A DNA stretch of 64,000 bases from Pseudomonadota bacterium (GCA_027624715.1 JAQBTV010000003.1:124001-188000); one strand, 5' to 3'; counted from the stretch's first letter, positions 46,828-57,215 are shown. Notes: a model not told the origin generated them from the letters alone. Translations and numbers: made by a program.

Positions 46828-48015
46828 ATGAAGTTCCGAACCTTGGATGAAGTTGATCTTTTGGGTAAGCGTGTTCTTATTCGTTCTGATTTAAATGTTC
46901 CTTTTAACGAAAATCATCAGATATCGGATGACACAAGAATTGTAGCTTCTCTGCCCGCCATTCAACGAGCGATGGCCGCTGGTGCCGCGGTTATGGTGGT
47001 ATCTCATCTTGGCCGTCCTAAACCAGGGACATTTCAGGAAGAGTTTTCTCTCTTACCAGTTGCAAAACGTTTATCGGACCTGTTAGGCACAAACGTACCT
47101 CTCATCAAAGATTGGACATCGGGCGTAGATGTTGAGTTGGGACAGGTCGTCTTATTAGAAAACTGTCGAATGAATTTGGGAGAAATCGAGAATGATGAGA
47201 AGCTTTCTCGAAAAATGGCGCAATTGACGGATGTTTTTGTGAACGATGCTTTTGGCGCAGCGCACAGAGCACACGCGTCCACACATGGTATCGCACGATA
47301 TGTTCAAACAGCTTGCGCGGGGCCGTTAATAGTTAAGGAGGTTAAAGCGCTCAGTCAAGCGCTTTTGTCACCGGCGAGGCCGCTAGTCGCGATTGTTGGA
47401 GGCTCCAAAGTATCGACGAAACTCACCGTACTCCTGGAGTTAGCGAAGAAAGTCGACCATCTAATTCCAGGCGGCGGAATTGCGAACACCTTTTTGTTAG
47501 CAAAAGGCAAAAATATAGGCGCTTCACTAGCAGAAAAAGATCTGGTTGAACAAGCAAGAGCCGTAATAGAGCAGATTGAGTCAAGGGGCGGGAAAATACC
47601 GTTACCCAGAGACGTAGTTTGTGCGACTACATTTCATCAGGATGCTGTTGCGACCAGAAAGCATGTGGATGATCTGAATGATAATGATTTGATCCTTGAT
47701 TTTGGATCCGAGACGATGGCTGAAATTGAAAATATAATTAAGGAAGCTGGGACGATTGTTTGGAACGGGCCAGTCGGGGTTTTTGAATTCGATCAGTTTT
47801 CAGAGGGCACTAAGGCGTTGTCGAGCGCCGTCAGTCAGTCAGCAGCCTTTTCTATCGCGGGTGGGGGGGATACGATAGCAGCGATCACAAAATTTGGGGT
47901 GACTGGTAAAATCGACTATATATCGACCGCTGGAGGTGCCTTTTTAGAGTTCCTGGAGGGGAAAGCGTTGCCGGCGCTAGACATTCTTGAACAAAGAGCG
48001 ATCGCGATAAAATAA
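46828..48015 (+). CDS. pgk: Phosphoglycerate kinase
   Basis: A 395-residue kinase. It starts [20 protein letters not shown] followed by DLNVPF, the substrate-binding signature. Other motifs are [25 protein letters not shown], the nucleotide-site [16 protein letters not shown], and the C-terminal [16 protein letters not shown]. The ATG at 46828 matches the family N-terminus. An upstream ATG frame from 46768 gives unrelated residues. It interconverts 1,3-bisphosphoglycerate and 3-phosphoglycerate. The expected next gene in many relatives, pyk, is missing: fba follows after 54 bases. Confidence 0.96.
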   Translation: MKFRTLDEVDLLGKRVLIRSDLNVPFNENHQISDDTRIVASLPAIQRAMAAGAAVMVVSHLGRPKPGTFQEEFSLLPVAKRLSDLLGTNVPLIKDWTSGVDVELGQVVLLENCRMNLGEIENDEKLSRKMAQLTDVFVNDAFGAAHRAHASTHGIARYVQTACAGPLIVKEVKALSQALLSPARPLVAIVGGSKVSTKLTVLLELAKKVDHLIPGGGIANTFLLAKGKNIGASLAEKDLVEQARAVIEQIESRGGKIPLPRDVVCATTFHQDAVATRKHVDDLNDNDLILDFGSETMAEIENIIKEAGTIVWNGPVGVFEFDQFSEGTKALSSAVSQSAAFSIAGGGDTIAAITKFGVTGKIDYISTAGGAFLEFLEGKALPALDILEQRAIAIK

Positions 48016-48069
48016 AAATGTCAGGGTGCATAAGCCCAATGCTAATTTTTTAAATAGAGGACTTTATAT

Positions 48070-49113
48070 ATGGCTTTAGTTTCTATGAGACAACTGCTTG
48101 ATCATGCGGCCGAGAATAACTATGGAGTACCGGCGTTTAATGTAAACAATCTTGAACAAGTTCAAGCGATCATGGAGGCGGCGTATGAGACCTCAAGCCC
48201 GGTTATTATGCAAGCCTCTGCTGGCGCAAGGCAATATGCTGGGGAACCATTTCTTCGACATCTCATTTTAGCGGCTGTTGAGCAGTATCCAGATATTCCT
48301 ATTGTCATGCACCAAGATCATGGCGCGTCTCCGGCGGCCTGCCAACGCTCTATTCGATCAGGATTTTCAAGTGTGATGATGGATGGTTCACTAGAGGAGG
48401 ATGCTAAAACACCGTCTTCTTACGAATATAATGTGGCGGTTACTAAACATGTTGTTGATATGGCGCATGCCGTGGGCGTCTCGGTCGAAGGAGAGCTGGG
48501 TTGCTTAGGATCCCTTGAAACAATGCAGTCAGACAAAGAGGATGGGTCTGGTGCCGAAGGAACGTTAACGAGAGAAATGTTGTTAACTGATCCAGAGCAG
48601 GCTGCAGATTTTGTTGCGAAAACAGGAGTAGATGCGCTGGCTATCGCAATTGGCACATCACACGGGGCTTATAAATTTACACGCAAGCCAACGGGAGATA
48701 TTTTGGCTATAGACCGTATTCGAGCGATACATGCGAAGATTCCTAATACGCACCTCGTGATGCACGGTTCGTCGAGTGTTCCGCAGGAGTGGCTACAGAT
48801 AATTCGAGATCACGGGGGCGAGATGAAAGAAACTTATGGTGTGCCCGTAGAGGAGATTCAAGAGGGCATAAAACATGGTGTTCGTAAGATTAATATTGAT
48901 ACAGATATTCGTTTAGCGATGACTGGAGCAATTAGGCGAGCGTTTAATATGAATAAGGGTGAGTTTGATCCAAGGAAGTATCTCAAGCCGGCGAAAGAAG
49001 CGGCAAAGTCTATCTGTAAGGCACGATTTGAGGCTTTCGGCACTGCCGGCAATGCGGGGAAAATAAAGCCGATATCATTGGATGATATTGCTACTATTTA
49101 TGACAATTCTTGA
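48070..49113 (+). CDS. fba: Fructose-bisphosphate aldolase, class II
   Basis: A 347-residue zinc aldolase of the class IIB type seen in betaproteobacteria and other autotroph-like groups. It begins [20 protein letters not shown] and carries metal His residues in [10 protein letters not shown] and in the late [21 protein letters not shown] and [16 protein letters not shown] are further family signatures, with [16 protein letters not shown] near the C-terminus. It splits or forms fructose-1,6-bisphosphate. Confidence 0.96.
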   Translation: MALVSMRQLLDHAAENNYGVPAFNVNNLEQVQAIMEAAYETSSPVIMQASAGARQYAGEPFLRHLILAAVEQYPDIPIVMHQDHGASPAACQRSIRSGFSSVMMDGSLEEDAKTPSSYEYNVAVTKHVVDMAHAVGVSVEGELGCLGSLETMQSDKEDGSGAEGTLTREMLLTDPEQAADFVAKTGVDALAIAIGTSHGAYKFTRKPTGDILAIDRIRAIHAKIPNTHLVMHGSSSVPQEWLQIIRDHGGEMKETYGVPVEEIQEGIKHGVRKINIDTDIRLAMTGAIRRAFNMNKGEFDPRKYLKPAKEAAKSICKARFEAFGTAGNAGKIKPISLDDIATIYDNS

Positions 49114-49157
49114 TCGAAAAGATTTTAGATCATGCAGTATTAACTAGAAGTTAATTT

Positions 49158-49676
49158 ATGAGCAAACCTCGTAAAAGTATTAAGCCAATCGTAGGAATAA
49201 TTATGGGTAGTGCAAGCGATTGGACCGTTATGAAACATGCGTCTGAGATTCTAGAGGCTTTTGACGTGAGTCATGAAACGCGTGTGGTATCGGCGCATAG
49301 GACGCCAGATGAGATGTTTCAATACGCAGAAAAAGCAGAAAGTCGTGGGATTAAAATTATTATTGCTGGCGCTGGTGGCTCTGCGCATCTACCTGGGATG
49401 GTGGCATCGAAAACTAAAGTGCCTGTGTTGGGGGTTCCTGTGACATCTAGAGCTATGAATGGTCTTGATTCCCTTCTTTCAATAGTTCAAATGCCTAAAG
49501 GGATACCGGTAGCGACTTTTGCGGTGGGCGAAGCCGGCGCGTCTAATGCGGCTCTTTTTGCGGTTGCCTTGCTGGCCATGCAAGATGATGGTTTGAGCGA
49601 CAAGCTTAATTTATTTCGTAAGCGGCAGCGGGCAAAAGTGAAGGCAATGAAGTTGCCCGCGAAATCTTTAAAGTAA
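49158..49676 (+). CDS. purE: 5-(carboxyamino)imidazole ribonucleotide mutase
   Basis: A 172-residue class I PurE. Motifs are IIMGSASDWTVMKHA, VSAHRTPDEMFQYA and IIAGAGGSAHLPGMVAS, then GVPVTSRAMNGLDSLLSIVQ in the binding pocket. It moves the carboxylate of N5-CAIR to carbon in purine synthesis. The stop is adjacent to or overlaps the purK start by one base. LarB at 59271-59936 is a distant relative of this fold. Confidence 0.95.
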   Translation: MSKPRKSIKPIVGIIMGSASDWTVMKHASEILEAFDVSHETRVVSAHRTPDEMFQYAEKAESRGIKIIIAGAGGSAHLPGMVASKTKVPVLGVPVTSRAMNGLDSLLSIVQMPKGIPVATFAVGEAGASNAALFAVALLAMQDDGLSDKLNLFRKRQRAKVKAMKLPAKSLK

Positions 49677-50806
49677 TGGTTCAGCCAGGATCTTGGTTAG
49701 GAATCCTCGGAGGAGGACAGCTTGGCAGAATGTTCACAATGGCAGCTCAAACTATGGGTTACCGAGTGGCCGTATTAGATCCAGATAAGTCTAGCCCAGG
49801 AGGCCGGGTTGCAGAAAAGCACATACAAGCGAATTATGATGACTTAGATGCGCTAAGTGAATTGGCCCAGATTTCTTTAGCTGTGACTACGGAGTTTGAA
49901 AATGTCCCAGCTGACAGCCTTCGGTTTCTTGATACATTGGTTTCAGTAAGTCCTAATGCGAAAGCTGTGGAGATTGCGCAGGATCGTATTCGGGAGAAAA
50001 CCTTTCTCCATAATCATGGTTTTCAAGTGGCACCGCATGCTGTAATTACCAGTAAAGATGACCTCAACGATTTCCCTCAAAACTTAAGCTTTCCAGGAAT
50101 TCTGAAAGTTAGTCGTTTCGGTTATGATGGCAAAGGGCAGTTGCTTGTTAACAATTTATCCGAGCTCCGAGGTGGGTTTGAAAAACTCGGCGGCGTGCCT
50201 TGTGTATTTGAACAATTTTTACCGCTCCAGTCCGAGGTGTCGGTCATTGTTGCTCGTGATCTAACAGGCAATACGGCCATTTTTCCCGTTGCAGAAAACC
50301 AGCACCGCGATGGCATATTAGATGTAACGATTGCTCCTGCACGAGCTGCCGAACAGATTGTTTCCATGGCAGAACAGTTAGCCATATCGCTAGCCGAAGC
50401 ACTTCAATATAACGGGATTCTGTGTGTAGAATTTTTTATTTTGCATGATGGTGACTTAGTTATAAATGAAATTGCGCCGCGACCACATAACAGTGGACAC
50501 TATACGATGGACGCTTGTAGTATTTCCCAGTTTGAACAACAAGTTCGTGTAACGAGCGGATTGCCTTTAGTGAGGCCTAGGCAATATTCTCCAGCCGTAA
50601 TGGTTAATCTACTAGGAGATTTGTGGCAAAACGGTGAGCCTAATTGGCATCGTGTTTTGCAAGATTATCGCGTTAAGCTTCATCTGTATGGTAAAGACGA
50701 ACCCAGGCCAGGTCGCAAAATGGGACATTTAACTATCGTTGATTCGGAGCTTGATCACGCGTTGTTACTGGCTCAGGATATTAGGCAAATATTGCAGCAG
50801 GAGTGA
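49676..50806 (+). CDS. purK: 5-(carboxyamino)imidazole ribonucleotide synthase
   Basis: A 376-residue ATP-grasp enzyme. The start is LGILGGGQLGRMFTMAAQTM. ATP-grasp residues lie in FPGILKVSRFGYDGKGQ, FEQFLPLQSEVSVIVARD and NEIAPRPHNSGHYTMDAC. It carboxylates AIR with bicarbonate and ATP. It overlaps purE by one base and purC by one to four bases, so the three are one unit. Confidence 0.95.
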   Translation: MVQPGSWLGILGGGQLGRMFTMAAQTMGYRVAVLDPDKSSPGGRVAEKHIQANYDDLDALSELAQISLAVTTEFENVPADSLRFLDTLVSVSPNAKAVEIAQDRIREKTFLHNHGFQVAPHAVITSKDDLNDFPQNLSFPGILKVSRFGYDGKGQLLVNNLSELRGGFEKLGGVPCVFEQFLPLQSEVSVIVARDLTGNTAIFPVAENQHRDGILDVTIAPARAAEQIVSMAEQLAISLAEALQYNGILCVEFFILHDGDLVINEIAPRPHNSGHYTMDACSISQFEQQVRVTSGLPLVRPRQYSPAVMVNLLGDLWQNGEPNWHRVLQDYRVKLHLYGKDEPRPGRKMGHLTIVDSELDHALLLAQDIRQILQQE

Positions 50807-51696
50807 TGGTGAATAATAAAAACACGGTTTTTGAGACACAAATTAATTCGTTAGAATTTCTCTATCGAGGTAAAGTTCGAGACATCTATAAAATTGATAA
50901 AGAGCGCCTTTTGGTTGTTCAAACAGATCGACTTTCGGCGTTTGATGTGGTGTTGCCCGATCCGATTCCTGGTAAGGGTCGTTTGCTAACTGACTTATCT
51001 GTGTTTTGGTTTAAAAAACTATCGCACCTTATTTCTAATCATTGGTTAGACCAGTCGCCCCGAGAGTTTTTAACTGATGGTGAGTTTGAACAAGTTGAGG
51101 GTCGCGCGATGGTCGTGCGCTGGCTGACGCCTCTTCCAGTAGAGGCAATTGTTCGGGGTTATTTGGCGGGATCGGGGTGGAAGGAATATCGAAAAACGGG
51201 GAGCATATGCGGCATTGTCTTGCCTCCTAATCTTAAAGAGGCGCAGCAATTACCACAGACTATTTTTACGCCATCGACGAAGGCTGACCTTGGAGATCAT
51301 GACGAAAATATTTCGTTTGAATTGGTCGAAAAAAAAGTAGGACAAGACTACGCGTATAGAATTCGCGAGGCGTCTTGTATGCTCTACGAAGAGGCGGGTA
51401 CTTACGCTCTTGAGAGAGGAATCATTATTGCAGATACGAAATTTGAATTTGGAACTGATTCGACCGGAGAGCTTTATCTTATTGATGAGGCGCTGACTTC
51501 AGACTCCTCGAGATTTTGGCCGCAGGACCAATACGTTGTGGGATCGAGCCCTCCATCTTTTGATAAGCAATTTGTTCGCGATTGGCTTGAATCTATTGGT
51601 TGGGACAAAAAGTCGCCGGCGCCTCGTTTGCCAGACGATATCACTCAAAGAACATCTGATAAATACAAAGAAGCGGTAATGTTGCTGACGCAATGA
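50806..51696 (+). CDS. purC: Phosphoribosylaminoimidazole-succinocarboxamide synthase
   Basis: A 296-residue SAICAR synthetase of the longer bacterial type. Motifs are YRGKVRDIYKIDKERLLVVQTDRLSAFD in adjoining pieces, VRGYLAGSGWKEYRKTGSICG, and the late LYLIDEALTSDSSRFWP. It joins CAIR and aspartate. AGGAG at about 50799-50803 could serve a GTG at 50803 too early or a GTG at 50809. The ATG at 50806 shares the A of the purK stop and is the reasonable compromise. Confidence 0.94.
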   Translation: MVNNKNTVFETQINSLEFLYRGKVRDIYKIDKERLLVVQTDRLSAFDVVLPDPIPGKGRLLTDLSVFWFKKLSHLISNHWLDQSPREFLTDGEFEQVEGRAMVVRWLTPLPVEAIVRGYLAGSGWKEYRKTGSICGIVLPPNLKEAQQLPQTIFTPSTKADLGDHDENISFELVEKKVGQDYAYRIREASCMLYEEAGTYALERGIIIADTKFEFGTDSTGELYLIDEALTSDSSRFWPQDQYVVGSSPPSFDKQFVRDWLESIGWDKKSPAPRLPDDITQRTSDKYKEAVMLLTQ

Positions 51697-51715
51697 GTCT
51701 TTTAAAGAGGGGAAT

Positions 51716-52681
51716 TTGAGTAAAAGGGTCACCACGAGCATCAAGGAGGCAGTGCGTTTACTAAAGGACGGTCAATTGGTGGCCTTTCCAACGGAGACTG
51801 TATATGGCTTAGGTGCTGACGCGTTAAACCCTTTAGCAGTCAAACGTGTTTATGAGGCGAAGTCCCGACCGTTTGACCACCCCTTGATCATTCATATTGG
51901 TTTTGAGAGCCTTTTGGATGAATTCGCTATAAATATCCCCAGCGCAGCTCGAGAACTCGCCGCCCGTTTTTGGCCTGGACCACTAACCCTTGTTTTGGAT
52001 GCTTCCGATAAAGTCCCCCGTATTGTTACGGGTGGTCAGGATACGGTCGCAATTAGGTTCCCAAGCCATCCTGTCGCCATCGAGTTGTTAAACGAATTTG
52101 GAGGTGGGATTGTTGGTCCCTCAGCGAATAAATTTGGTCGGCTATCCCCAACTAGAGCCGAAGATGTTGCTCGAGTTTTTGGGTCCGAGGTTAGCCTGAT
52201 TCTTGACGGAGGGCCATGTGCCGTAGGCATAGAATCGACCATTATTGGGTTCGACGGAGAGTCACCCGTCATGTTACGACCCGGGATGATTGATAGAGAT
52301 AATGTCTCGAAACAGACTTCGGAGAATGTTTTGAGTGCTGGATTTAAGTTGCCCAGAGTGCCTGGAGCTTTGCCGTCGCACTATGCACCGAGAACTAAAT
52401 TAAGGCTTCTTGCGACAGGGGAAATTAGGCAATACGTAGAACAAAAAGCAGCAGCACATAGACTGGCCCTGCTAACCTTTCAAAAATATTTTGTGGCGGG
52501 CCCTAATATAACGACAATAATTGCGTCGCAAGAACCTAACGATTACGCTAAAAACTTATATCTGCGATTAAGAGAGTTGGATAGCTTTGGCGCTGAGTTA
52601 ATTATTGTTGAGGCAGTTCCAGAGATGAGCTCTTGGGACGGAATTCGAGACCGTCTTACTCGTGCGGCTCATTTGGCCTAG
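51716..52681 (+). CDS. tsaC: Threonylcarbamoyl-AMP synthase (Sua5/TsaC)
   Basis: A 321-residue Sua5-type protein with the YrdC domain (FPTETVYGLGADALN, KSRPFDHPLIIHI, FWPGPLTLVLDA, GGIVGPSANKFGRLSPT) and an extra C-terminal Sua5 domain (from about residue 215). It makes the t6A precursor for tRNA. It starts with TTG at 51716, 4 bases after GAGGGG. Its stop meets the aminotransferase stop on the other strand with 4 shared bases. Confidence 0.93.
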   Translation: MSKRVTTSIKEAVRLLKDGQLVAFPTETVYGLGADALNPLAVKRVYEAKSRPFDHPLIIHIGFESLLDEFAINIPSAARELAARFWPGPLTLVLDASDKVPRIVTGGQDTVAIRFPSHPVAIELLNEFGGGIVGPSANKFGRLSPTRAEDVARVFGSEVSLILDGGPCAVGIESTIIGFDGESPVMLRPGMIDRDNVSKQTSENVLSAGFKLPRVPGALPSHYAPRTKLRLLATGEIRQYVEQKAAAHRLALLTFQKYFVAGPNITTIIASQEPNDYAKNLYLRLRELDSFGAELIIVEAVPEMSSWDGIRDRLTRAAHLA

Positions 52682-53853
52682 TTAGAGCGCATCAGATAAT
52701 CGAGAGCTCTGGAAACCCCCCCTGTGTTGAAAGGGATAGCACAGAGCGCTAACCCCATTTCAACGCCAGACAAAGTGCCGGCTAACGATAAATCGTTAAG
52801 GTCCCCTAAGTGACCAATTCGAAAGACTTGATCATTAAATTTACCGAGGCCAGCACCGAGAGACATATCAAATTTATCAAGGATTTTTTGTCTAAGTTGG
52901 TTCGCGCTGATTCCGGTTGGTGTCATCACGGCGGTAAGTGTATTACTGAAAGCCGCTGGATCACGACACATTGTTTCAAGTCCCCAGTGTGTAACGGCTT
53001 CTCTTGTTGCCGCCGCATGACGAGCGTGCCTACCGAAAACATTGTCGAGACCTACTTCATCCAATATGATTTTAAGAGACTCTTGTAGTCCAAAAATTAA
53101 ATTTGTTGCTGGTGTATAAGGAAAAAAACCCTTCTCGTTATGAGGCAACATGTCACCCCAGTCCCAATAACCACGGTTGTATTGAGACGTAGTATGAAGC
53201 GTTAGTGCGCGAGTGCTAACAGCATTAAAAGACAGTCCTGGGGGCAGCATCAATCCCTTCTGTGAGCCACCAATAGCCACATCAACGCGCCATGCATCAT
53301 GTTGATAGTCGATAGATGCTAGGGAGGAAATAGTGTCAACGAATAAAAGCGCTTGATGTTTGGCGTCGTCGATGGCATTTCTTACTGCCATTATGTCGGA
53401 GGTTACCCCAGTCGACGTTTCATTATGAACGACACAAACGCCCTTAATACTCTGATTTATATCATTTTTAAGGTAGTCGTAGATGCGAGAAGGGTCAACT
53501 GAACTACGCCAATCAGATTCAATGACTTTTACATCAAACCCCAGTTTAGTCGCGAGGCGTTTCCATTGAGCGGCAAAGTATCCGGTTTCGTATATGAGGA
53601 TGGAGTCCCCAGTATTCAGCACATTGGTTAGGCCCGCCTCCCAGGCCCCGGTGCCAGAAGCGGGAAACATAAATACTGGTTGATTTGTTTTGAATACGCG
53701 TTGGAGATTAGATAAAACTTCTAGTCCTAGCTCACCAAATTCCTCACTTCGATGATCAATCGTTGGCCTAGAGACTGCAGCGAGTACTCTGTCAGGAATG
53801 TTGGTTGGACCAGGGATGTGTAGAAAGTGTCTACCGGAACGATGAGTGGGCAT
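52678..53853 (-). CDS. Serine-glyoxylate-type aminotransferase (class V)
   Basis: A 391-residue PLP enzyme close to the serine/alanine-glyoxylate aminotransferases. The N-terminal GRHFLHIPGPTNIPDRVL is characteristic. PASGTGAWEAGLTNVL, HNETSTGV and VDTISSLAS line the cofactor site, and K199 in GGSQKGLMLPPG should bind PLP. The usual reaction moves the amino group from serine or alanine to glyoxylate, giving glycine and hydroxypyruvate or pyruvate. It lies 97 bases downstream of an IlvD/Edd dehydratase on the same strand, which hints at a shared pathway through glyoxylate or a 2-keto acid. Confidence 0.88.
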   Translation of the reverse strand: MPTHRSGRHFLHIPGPTNIPDRVLAAVSRPTIDHRSEEFGELGLEVLSNLQRVFKTNQPVFMFPASGTGAWEAGLTNVLNTGDSILIYETGYFAAQWKRLATKLGFDVKVIESDWRSSVDPSRIYDYLKNDINQSIKGVCVVHNETSTGVTSDIMAVRNAIDDAKHQALLFVDTISSLASIDYQHDAWRVDVAIGGSQKGLMLPPGLSFNAVSTRALTLHTTSQYNRGYWDWGDMLPHNEKGFFPYTPATNLIFGLQESLKIILDEVGLDNVFGRHARHAAATREAVTHWGLETMCRDPAAFSNTLTAVMTPTGISANQLRQKILDKFDMSLGAGLGKFNDQVFRIGHLGDLNDLSLAGTLSGVEMGLALCAIPFNTGGVSRALDYLMRSN

Positions 53854-53950
53854 ACGCAGTTACCGATCGGTTAAATAGTCGTAGGGAAGAATATTTCCCT
53901 CGCAATTTTTTAGGATTAATTTAGAAATGAAATTTCTAGTAGAGCCTCGC

Positions 53951-55684
53951 CTAGTGTATTTCAGGATCATCGGTAGTGGCCTCACCACTTAAGAAGTCGA
54001 AATCGCAACCCTCGTGCGCCTGCTGGACATGTTGCGAAAATAATTGACCGTACCCCCGCCGAAATTTTCTCATTTTAGGAGACCATGTTTGTCGTCGGGC
54101 TTCCATTTCTGCGTCTGATATTAAAACATTGATTTTGCGGTTTGCAACACTTAGTTCTATTACATCGCCCGTTTTGATGAGTGCGAGCGGCCCGCCGATC
54201 CAAGATTCGGGGGATACGTGTAGGACACATGTACCGTAGCTCGTGCCGCTCATCCGAGCATCGGATATTCGAACCATATCCTTGACGCCCTTTTGAATAA
54301 GTTTTTTGGGGATCGGCAACATGCCCCATTCCGGCATACCGGGGCCCCCTTGAGGTCCAGAATTTCGGAGAACAAGAATCGAACTTTCATCTACATCTAG
54401 ATTGGGATCATCTAATTGCCGTTCCATGTCATTGTAGTCGTCGAAAACTATTGCTTTGCCACGATGATTGAGTAACGCTGGAGTTGCGGCGGAGGTTTTG
54501 ATGACAGCCCCATCTGGAGCAAGATTGCCTTTTAAAATAATTAAACCACCTTCCGCAAGTATCGGCTGCTTTAGGGGTTTAATAACCTCATGATTGAATA
54601 TCTTAAAGCGTTCAATATTTTCTCCTAAGGATTTTCCAGTGCAAGTTAATGCGTCGCAATGTAGTAACGGTCGCATTTCTTGCAGTAGAGCAGCCAGGCC
54701 ACCTGCGTAGTGAAAGTCTTCCATGAGGTATTCACCTGATGGCCGCATATTAACTAAATAAGGGGTGGTTTTCCCAAGCTGTTCAAATAGCTCGAGTGGT
54801 ATGTTGAACCCGGCTCGTTTAGCTATTGCAATTAAGTGAATAAGCGCATTGGTAGAGCCGCCGAGAGCCATTAACACGCGCACAGCATTTTCAATTGACG
54901 GCCATGTCAAAATATCTCGAGGAGTGAGATCCTCCCAAACCATATCTACGACACGCCGGCCTGACTCGGACGCCATTCTTGGATGATTCGAATCTGGTGC
55001 TGGTATTGTGGACGCATTAGGTAGCGAAAATCCTAATGTTTCCACGATACTGGTCATAGTCGATGCGGTTCCCATGGTCATGCATGTGCCGGCCGATCGG
55101 GCGATACCCTCCTCGATGTCTCGCCAATCGTCTTCACTGATATTCCCAACTCTCAGTTCGTCCCAGTACTTCCAGACATCAGACCCAGACCCAAGCGTTT
55201 TACCGTGCCAGTTTCCTCGAAGCATGGGACCTGCAGGCACAAAAATGCAAGGCAGCCCCATGCTTAAGGCCCCCATCAGCAAGCCTGGTGGAGTTTTGTC
55301 GCAGCCCCCCATCAGAACACACCCATCAATTGGGTAGGATCGTAAGATTTCTTCAACTTCCATAGAAAGCAAGTTGCGATACATCATAGTTGTTGGTTTT
55401 TGATAAACTTCAGCTAGGGACATCACTGGAATCTCAACGGGGAAGCCCCCTGCTTGCCAAACCCCTCGCTTTACGTCTTGGGCTCTCTCTCTAAAATGGG
55501 AATGACAATGACTGAGCTCACTCCAAGTATTTAGGATCCCAATTACGGGTTTACCTTCGTAGTCTTTCCGACTGAAACCCATTTGTAGGGTCCGGGATCG
55601 ATGCCCAAAAGCTCGCAGGCTTTGCGGACCGAACCATCGATGAGAGCGTAGTTCAGAGCTTTCTTTTATTTTTTTGTTCCGCAT
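53951..55684 (-). CDS. IlvD/Edd-family dehydratase (sugar-acid dehydratase-like)
   Basis: A 577-residue Fe-S dehydratase. The start region ELRSHRWFGP and RAFGHRSRTLQMG is typical of aldonate (arabinonate/xylonate/gluconate) dehydratases more than of true IlvD. Three probable cluster cysteines are C60 (SELSHCHSHFRE), C128 (MGGCDKTPPG) and C201 (AGTCMTMGTAST), with Mg2+-binding residues nearby. Such enzymes turn a sugar acid into a 2-keto-3-deoxy acid. The ATG at 55684 is preferred over a GTG at 55696. It is divergent from the lar operon with a 196-208 bp gap, which suggests a shared regulator or pathway. The exact sugar acid is unknown. Confidence 0.87.
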   Translation of the reverse strand: MRNKKIKESSELRSHRWFGPQSLRAFGHRSRTLQMGFSRKDYEGKPVIGILNTWSELSHCHSHFRERAQDVKRGVWQAGGFPVEIPVMSLAEVYQKPTTMMYRNLLSMEVEEILRSYPIDGCVLMGGCDKTPPGLLMGALSMGLPCIFVPAGPMLRGNWHGKTLGSGSDVWKYWDELRVGNISEDDWRDIEEGIARSAGTCMTMGTASTMTSIVETLGFSLPNASTIPAPDSNHPRMASESGRRVVDMVWEDLTPRDILTWPSIENAVRVLMALGGSTNALIHLIAIAKRAGFNIPLELFEQLGKTTPYLVNMRPSGEYLMEDFHYAGGLAALLQEMRPLLHCDALTCTGKSLGENIERFKIFNHEVIKPLKQPILAEGGLIILKGNLAPDGAVIKTSAATPALLNHRGKAIVFDDYNDMERQLDDPNLDVDESSILVLRNSGPQGGPGMPEWGMLPIPKKLIQKGVKDMVRISDARMSGTSYGTCVLHVSPESWIGGPLALIKTGDVIELSVANRKINVLISDAEMEARRQTWSPKMRKFRRGYGQLFSQHVQQAHEGCDFDFLSGEATTDDPEIH

Positions 55685-55696
55685 TCGTCGATACAC

Positions 55697-55892
55697 TTTC
55701 TATAAGTTTGGACCCACAGTGGCATACTATAAACGGACAGTCAAAATAAACCAGTTGTAAATACAAGAATGGTGTTTGATTCCTTATATATGAAGTCATA
55801 ACGCTTAAAAAGAGATACTGAGATAAAATAAGGATAAATATTTAGGTTAATTTTATTTTGAGCATGATCAATAATAAAAAAGGAGTGGTGAG
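55697..55892. promoter_or_regulatory. Divergent promoter region between dehydratase and lar operon
   Basis: A 196-bp AT-rich gap that must carry promoters for both directions. GGAG lies 7 bases before the larA ATG. ATAAAAT (55823-55829) and ATTTTAT (55850-55856) form a loose inverted repeat, which might be chance in AT-rich DNA. No regulator gene is adjacent. Confidence 0.45.
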
Positions 55893-57215
55893 ATGATTGG
55901 TGATCGAATTGATGTAAATATTGCGGGAGGCCTAGACGTTCCTTTGCCACGAATGGTACATGTGAGACAGAAGTTTGAACTGTCCAAAATTAGTAGTGTT
56001 AGAGAAACCGTAGCTCAGGAATTCAAGAGACCGGTCATTCAATCGAAGATTAAACCTGGAATGACCATTGCATTGGGTGTTGGCTCTAGAGGGGTTAACA
56101 ATATTGCCGCGTGTGTAAAAGCCGTCGTGGATGAAATTAAGTCACTTGGCGGAAAGCCATTTGTCTTTCCTGCGATGGGCAGCCATGGTGGTGCTACTGC
56201 TGAGGGACAAAAAGAAGTGCTGGATGGTTATGGTGTTACGGAAGCATTCATTGGGTGCCCGGTAAAGTCTAGTATGGAGGTTGTGGAGATTGGAACAGCT
56301 GATGATGGGATGCCGGTTTACATGGATAAACTGGCTTCGGAAGCTGACGCTGTAGCGCTTGTTTGTCGTGTCAAGCCGCATACAAATTTTAGAGCTCCTA
56401 TTGAGTCGGGCATCGTTAAAATGCTGACGATTGGTATGGGGAAAATTATTGGTGCGTCGATACTGCATACCTATGGCATGGATATGTTTGGTGTGTTGCT
56501 GCCTAAAGTCGCAAAAATCGTTATGGAGAAAAAGAATTTTCTCTTCGGTGTGGCTATGGTTGAAAACGCCGCAGATGAAACAGCGCTCATCGAAATTGTT
56601 CCGAGTGAAAAGGTTCTGGAACGAGAGCCGTTCTTATTGGCTCAAGCGAAAAAGCTGATGCCGAAATTACAATTTGAAGAAATTGATGTGTTGATTGTAG
56701 AGAAGATTGGAAAAAATATATCTGGCTCAGGAATGGATCCCAATATAACAGGCCGGAATTGCCGTGATGTTGAATGGGAGATGAGCCCACACGTTAAAAA
56801 AATTGCTGTATTGGGACTTACTCCTGAGACGCACGGAAATGCCACTGGGTTGGGTTCGGCTGATGTGATCACGATGGATGTATATCGAGAACTTGATATC
56901 GCCAAGACATATGCCAACGTAATCACATCGATGTATTTAGACGGCGCGACTATACCTATCATCATGAATAACGATCAGGAAGCTATACAGCTGGCCGTCA
57001 AGACGGTGGTTAGAGTAAAGCCGGCAGATACAAAAATTGTTAGAATTTCTACAACACTCGAAGTGATGGATTTACACGTATCTGAAACTTTGTTGCCCTA
57101 TATTCGAAGCAACTTGGATAAGTTCGAGATTCTGAGCGAGCCAGAGGCGATGAAGTTTGATGCTAAAGGCAAGATTTACCCGATGCTGGCTGCGCGTACA
57201 CGCGTTCATGCTTGA
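55893..57215 (+). CDS. larA: LarA-family 2-hydroxy-acid racemase/epimerase (nickel-pincer enzyme)
   Basis: A 440-residue DUF2088/LarA-family protein. By spacing against L. plantarum LarA, the key residues appear present. H98 (GSHGGAT) and H163 (KPHTNFR) would be the proton-transfer pair, K176 (GIVKMLTIG) the lysine that binds the nickel-pincer nucleotide, and H192 (LHTYGMD), 16 residues later, the nickel ligand. This correspondence is by eye. LarA swaps D- and L-lactate by hydride transfer, and homologues act on other 2-hydroxy acids including malate and gluconate. The adjacent sugar-acid dehydratase favours a substrate other than lactate. All three cofactor genes follow. Confidence 0.88.
   Translation: MIGDRIDVNIAGGLDVPLPRMVHVRQKFELSKISSVRETVAQEFKRPVIQSKIKPGMTIALGVGSRGVNNIAACVKAVVDEIKSLGGKPFVFPAMGSHGGATAEGQKEVLDGYGVTEAFIGCPVKSSMEVVEIGTADDGMPVYMDKLASEADAVALVCRVKPHTNFRAPIESGIVKMLTIGMGKIIGASILHTYGMDMFGVLLPKVAKIVMEKKNFLFGVAMVENAADETALIEIVPSEKVLEREPFLLAQAKKLMPKLQFEEIDVLIVEKIGKNISGSGMDPNITGRNCRDVEWEMSPHVKKIAVLGLTPETHGNATGLGSADVITMDVYRELDIAKTYANVITSMYLDGATIPIIMNNDQEAIQLAVKTVVRVKPADTKIVRISTTLEVMDLHVSETLLPYIRSNLDKFEILSEPEAMKFDAKGKIYPMLAARTRVHA

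Noticed and set aside
55741-55950. A 69-codon minus-strand frame across the dehydratase/lar gap.
   Set aside because: It overlaps the start of larA, is AT-rich, and has no ribosome-binding site or motif.
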